Source: Anarhynchus alexandrinus (taxonomy: Eukaryota > Chordata > Aves > Charadriiformes > Charadriidae). From it: a stretch of 64,000 nucleotides of DNA. The stretch is from assembly GCA_008711295.1 (NCBI GenBank), contig VUYV01000020.1:2591296-2655295 (forward strand), read 5' to 3'. Within the stretch, counting starts at the first letter, position 1, and every line of letters starts with the position of its first letter. The position numbers and the translations under genes are program-made. Shown here piece after piece: positions 1 through 64,000 of the stretch. The notes beneath the pieces are model-generated. The model saw only the letters and a program-made list of their open reading frames with translations. It did not search any database and was not told the origin of the DNA.

Positions 1-626
1 GCCATAACACAGGCTTTCCTTCTTGGGTGGGCAGAAACATTCATCCTTTTGATCCTTCTCTTCCAATTTCACCAAGACCACCTTTGTACTTTTTCCTTGA
101 AGAATACAGTCTCTTCACAATCAGCAGAGAAGGGAAGTAGAGAAAAAAGACTTACAAACTTGCAAGCACAAATGCAGTAATGTTGCAAGGTTGCATTTTG
201 TGATCATTACATGTTCCTGTATTTTTGTGTTCTTTTTAATCCAGTACAGTCAGATTTTGCTGTGTTTGTCTGTTATTTGAGAAGGGTACGTATGCACCAA
301 TATTCTTGGATAATTCATGGTGGTGGTTTTTTTAATATGTTGAGCTGCTTTTCTGAAGGATTATAAGACTTCAGCCAGATCTCAGTATTCTGTCTCTGAA
401 TAAGACAGACTGAGTTTCCTCAGATGCTGTATACTCTTTCATGCAGCTTTTACTTATTTACTTACTTACAAGCTTCCTCCAACTTCTCCCCTTGTGTTTT
501 TCTTGTAGCTTACAACGTAAATTCCTTCAGACAAGAACTAATATATTTGACTTAAAACCTCTTGAAATAATATCCAGGTTCCTGTCTGAATACAATTCTA
601 AATAATGTACATTTTCTTTATTACAG
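1..626. other. Intronic sequence upstream of the first visible exon
   Basis: AT-rich DNA ending in a normal acceptor (ttctttattacag) before exon 1. I see no dynein-like coding segment, repeat family or RNA gene. It is the 3' part of an intron whose upstream exon lies outside the window. Confidence 0.6.
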
Positions 627-63900
<63,274 letters not shown>

Positions 63901-63941
63901 GTAATATTTTATACAAATGCAATAATAAATCCCAAAAGTTT

Positions 63942-63977
63942 TGTTACTGTTAGTGGTGTTGTTACTGTTAGTGGTTT
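63942..63977. repeat. Tandem duplication, two 18-bp units
   Basis: The unit tgttactgttagtggtgt occurs twice in a row, with one difference near the end of the second copy. It lies 41 bp after the exon 42 donor. Confidence 0.85.
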
Positions 63978-64000
63978 TTGAACCAATAAGTGTCTTATAA

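Overview
The window is vertebrate genomic DNA, almost certainly from a bird. It has long AT-rich introns with GT...AG borders. Several CR1 LINE copies end in the tandem catagaat motif, and there are solo LTRs of an avian class III (ERVL-like) endogenous retrovirus. I cannot name the species.

One gene fills the window: the middle of an axonemal dynein heavy chain on the + strand. I place 42 consecutive coding exons between 627 and 63900. Spliced together they give 6,623 nt, or 2,207 codons plus two bases, with no stop and no frameshift, and exon phases agree at all 41 junctions. The protein belongs to the DNAH5/DNAH8 (outer-arm gamma chain) subfamily. Diagnostic segments in AAA1-AAA4 fit DNAH8 better than DNAH5 as I remember those proteins. 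The 5' part (tail start) and the 3' part (stalk, microtubule-binding domain, AAA5, AAA6, C-terminus) lie outside the window.

Layout: exons 1-9 (627-14287) encode the distal tail. Exons 10-20 (15134-25939) encode the linker (DHC_N2) and the entry to the motor. Exons 20-26 (25767-34807) encode AAA1, the main ATPase site. Exons 27-29 (38344-40380) carry the AAA2 core and exons 30-31 the AAA2-AAA3 connection. Exons 32-36 (49125-56289) carry AAA3, and exons 37-42 (59349-63900) lead into and through AAA4. All four P-loops are intact ([32 protein letters not shown]), so this copy looks functional.

The introns hold the mobile DNA. There are five antisense CR1 3' parts (introns 11 twice, 20, 21, 32) and four sense CR1 fragments (introns 6, 12, 29, 41). 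Three antisense solo LTRs carry 5-bp target-site duplications (introns 21, 29, 31). One sense LTR-like fragment sits in intron 27. Assembly gaps are a 374-N run at 52003-52376 inside a CR1 and single Ns at 6453, 26565 and 63495.

I found no second gene, no structural RNA gene, no CRISPR array and no novel system. The observations most worth checking are two same-orientation LTRs bracketing exons 30-31, which could be lost in frame; an LTR-derived sense poly(A) signal in intron 27; weak splice sites around exons 11, 20, 38 and 41; and CR1 sequence cut by assembly gaps, one of them close to exon 42.
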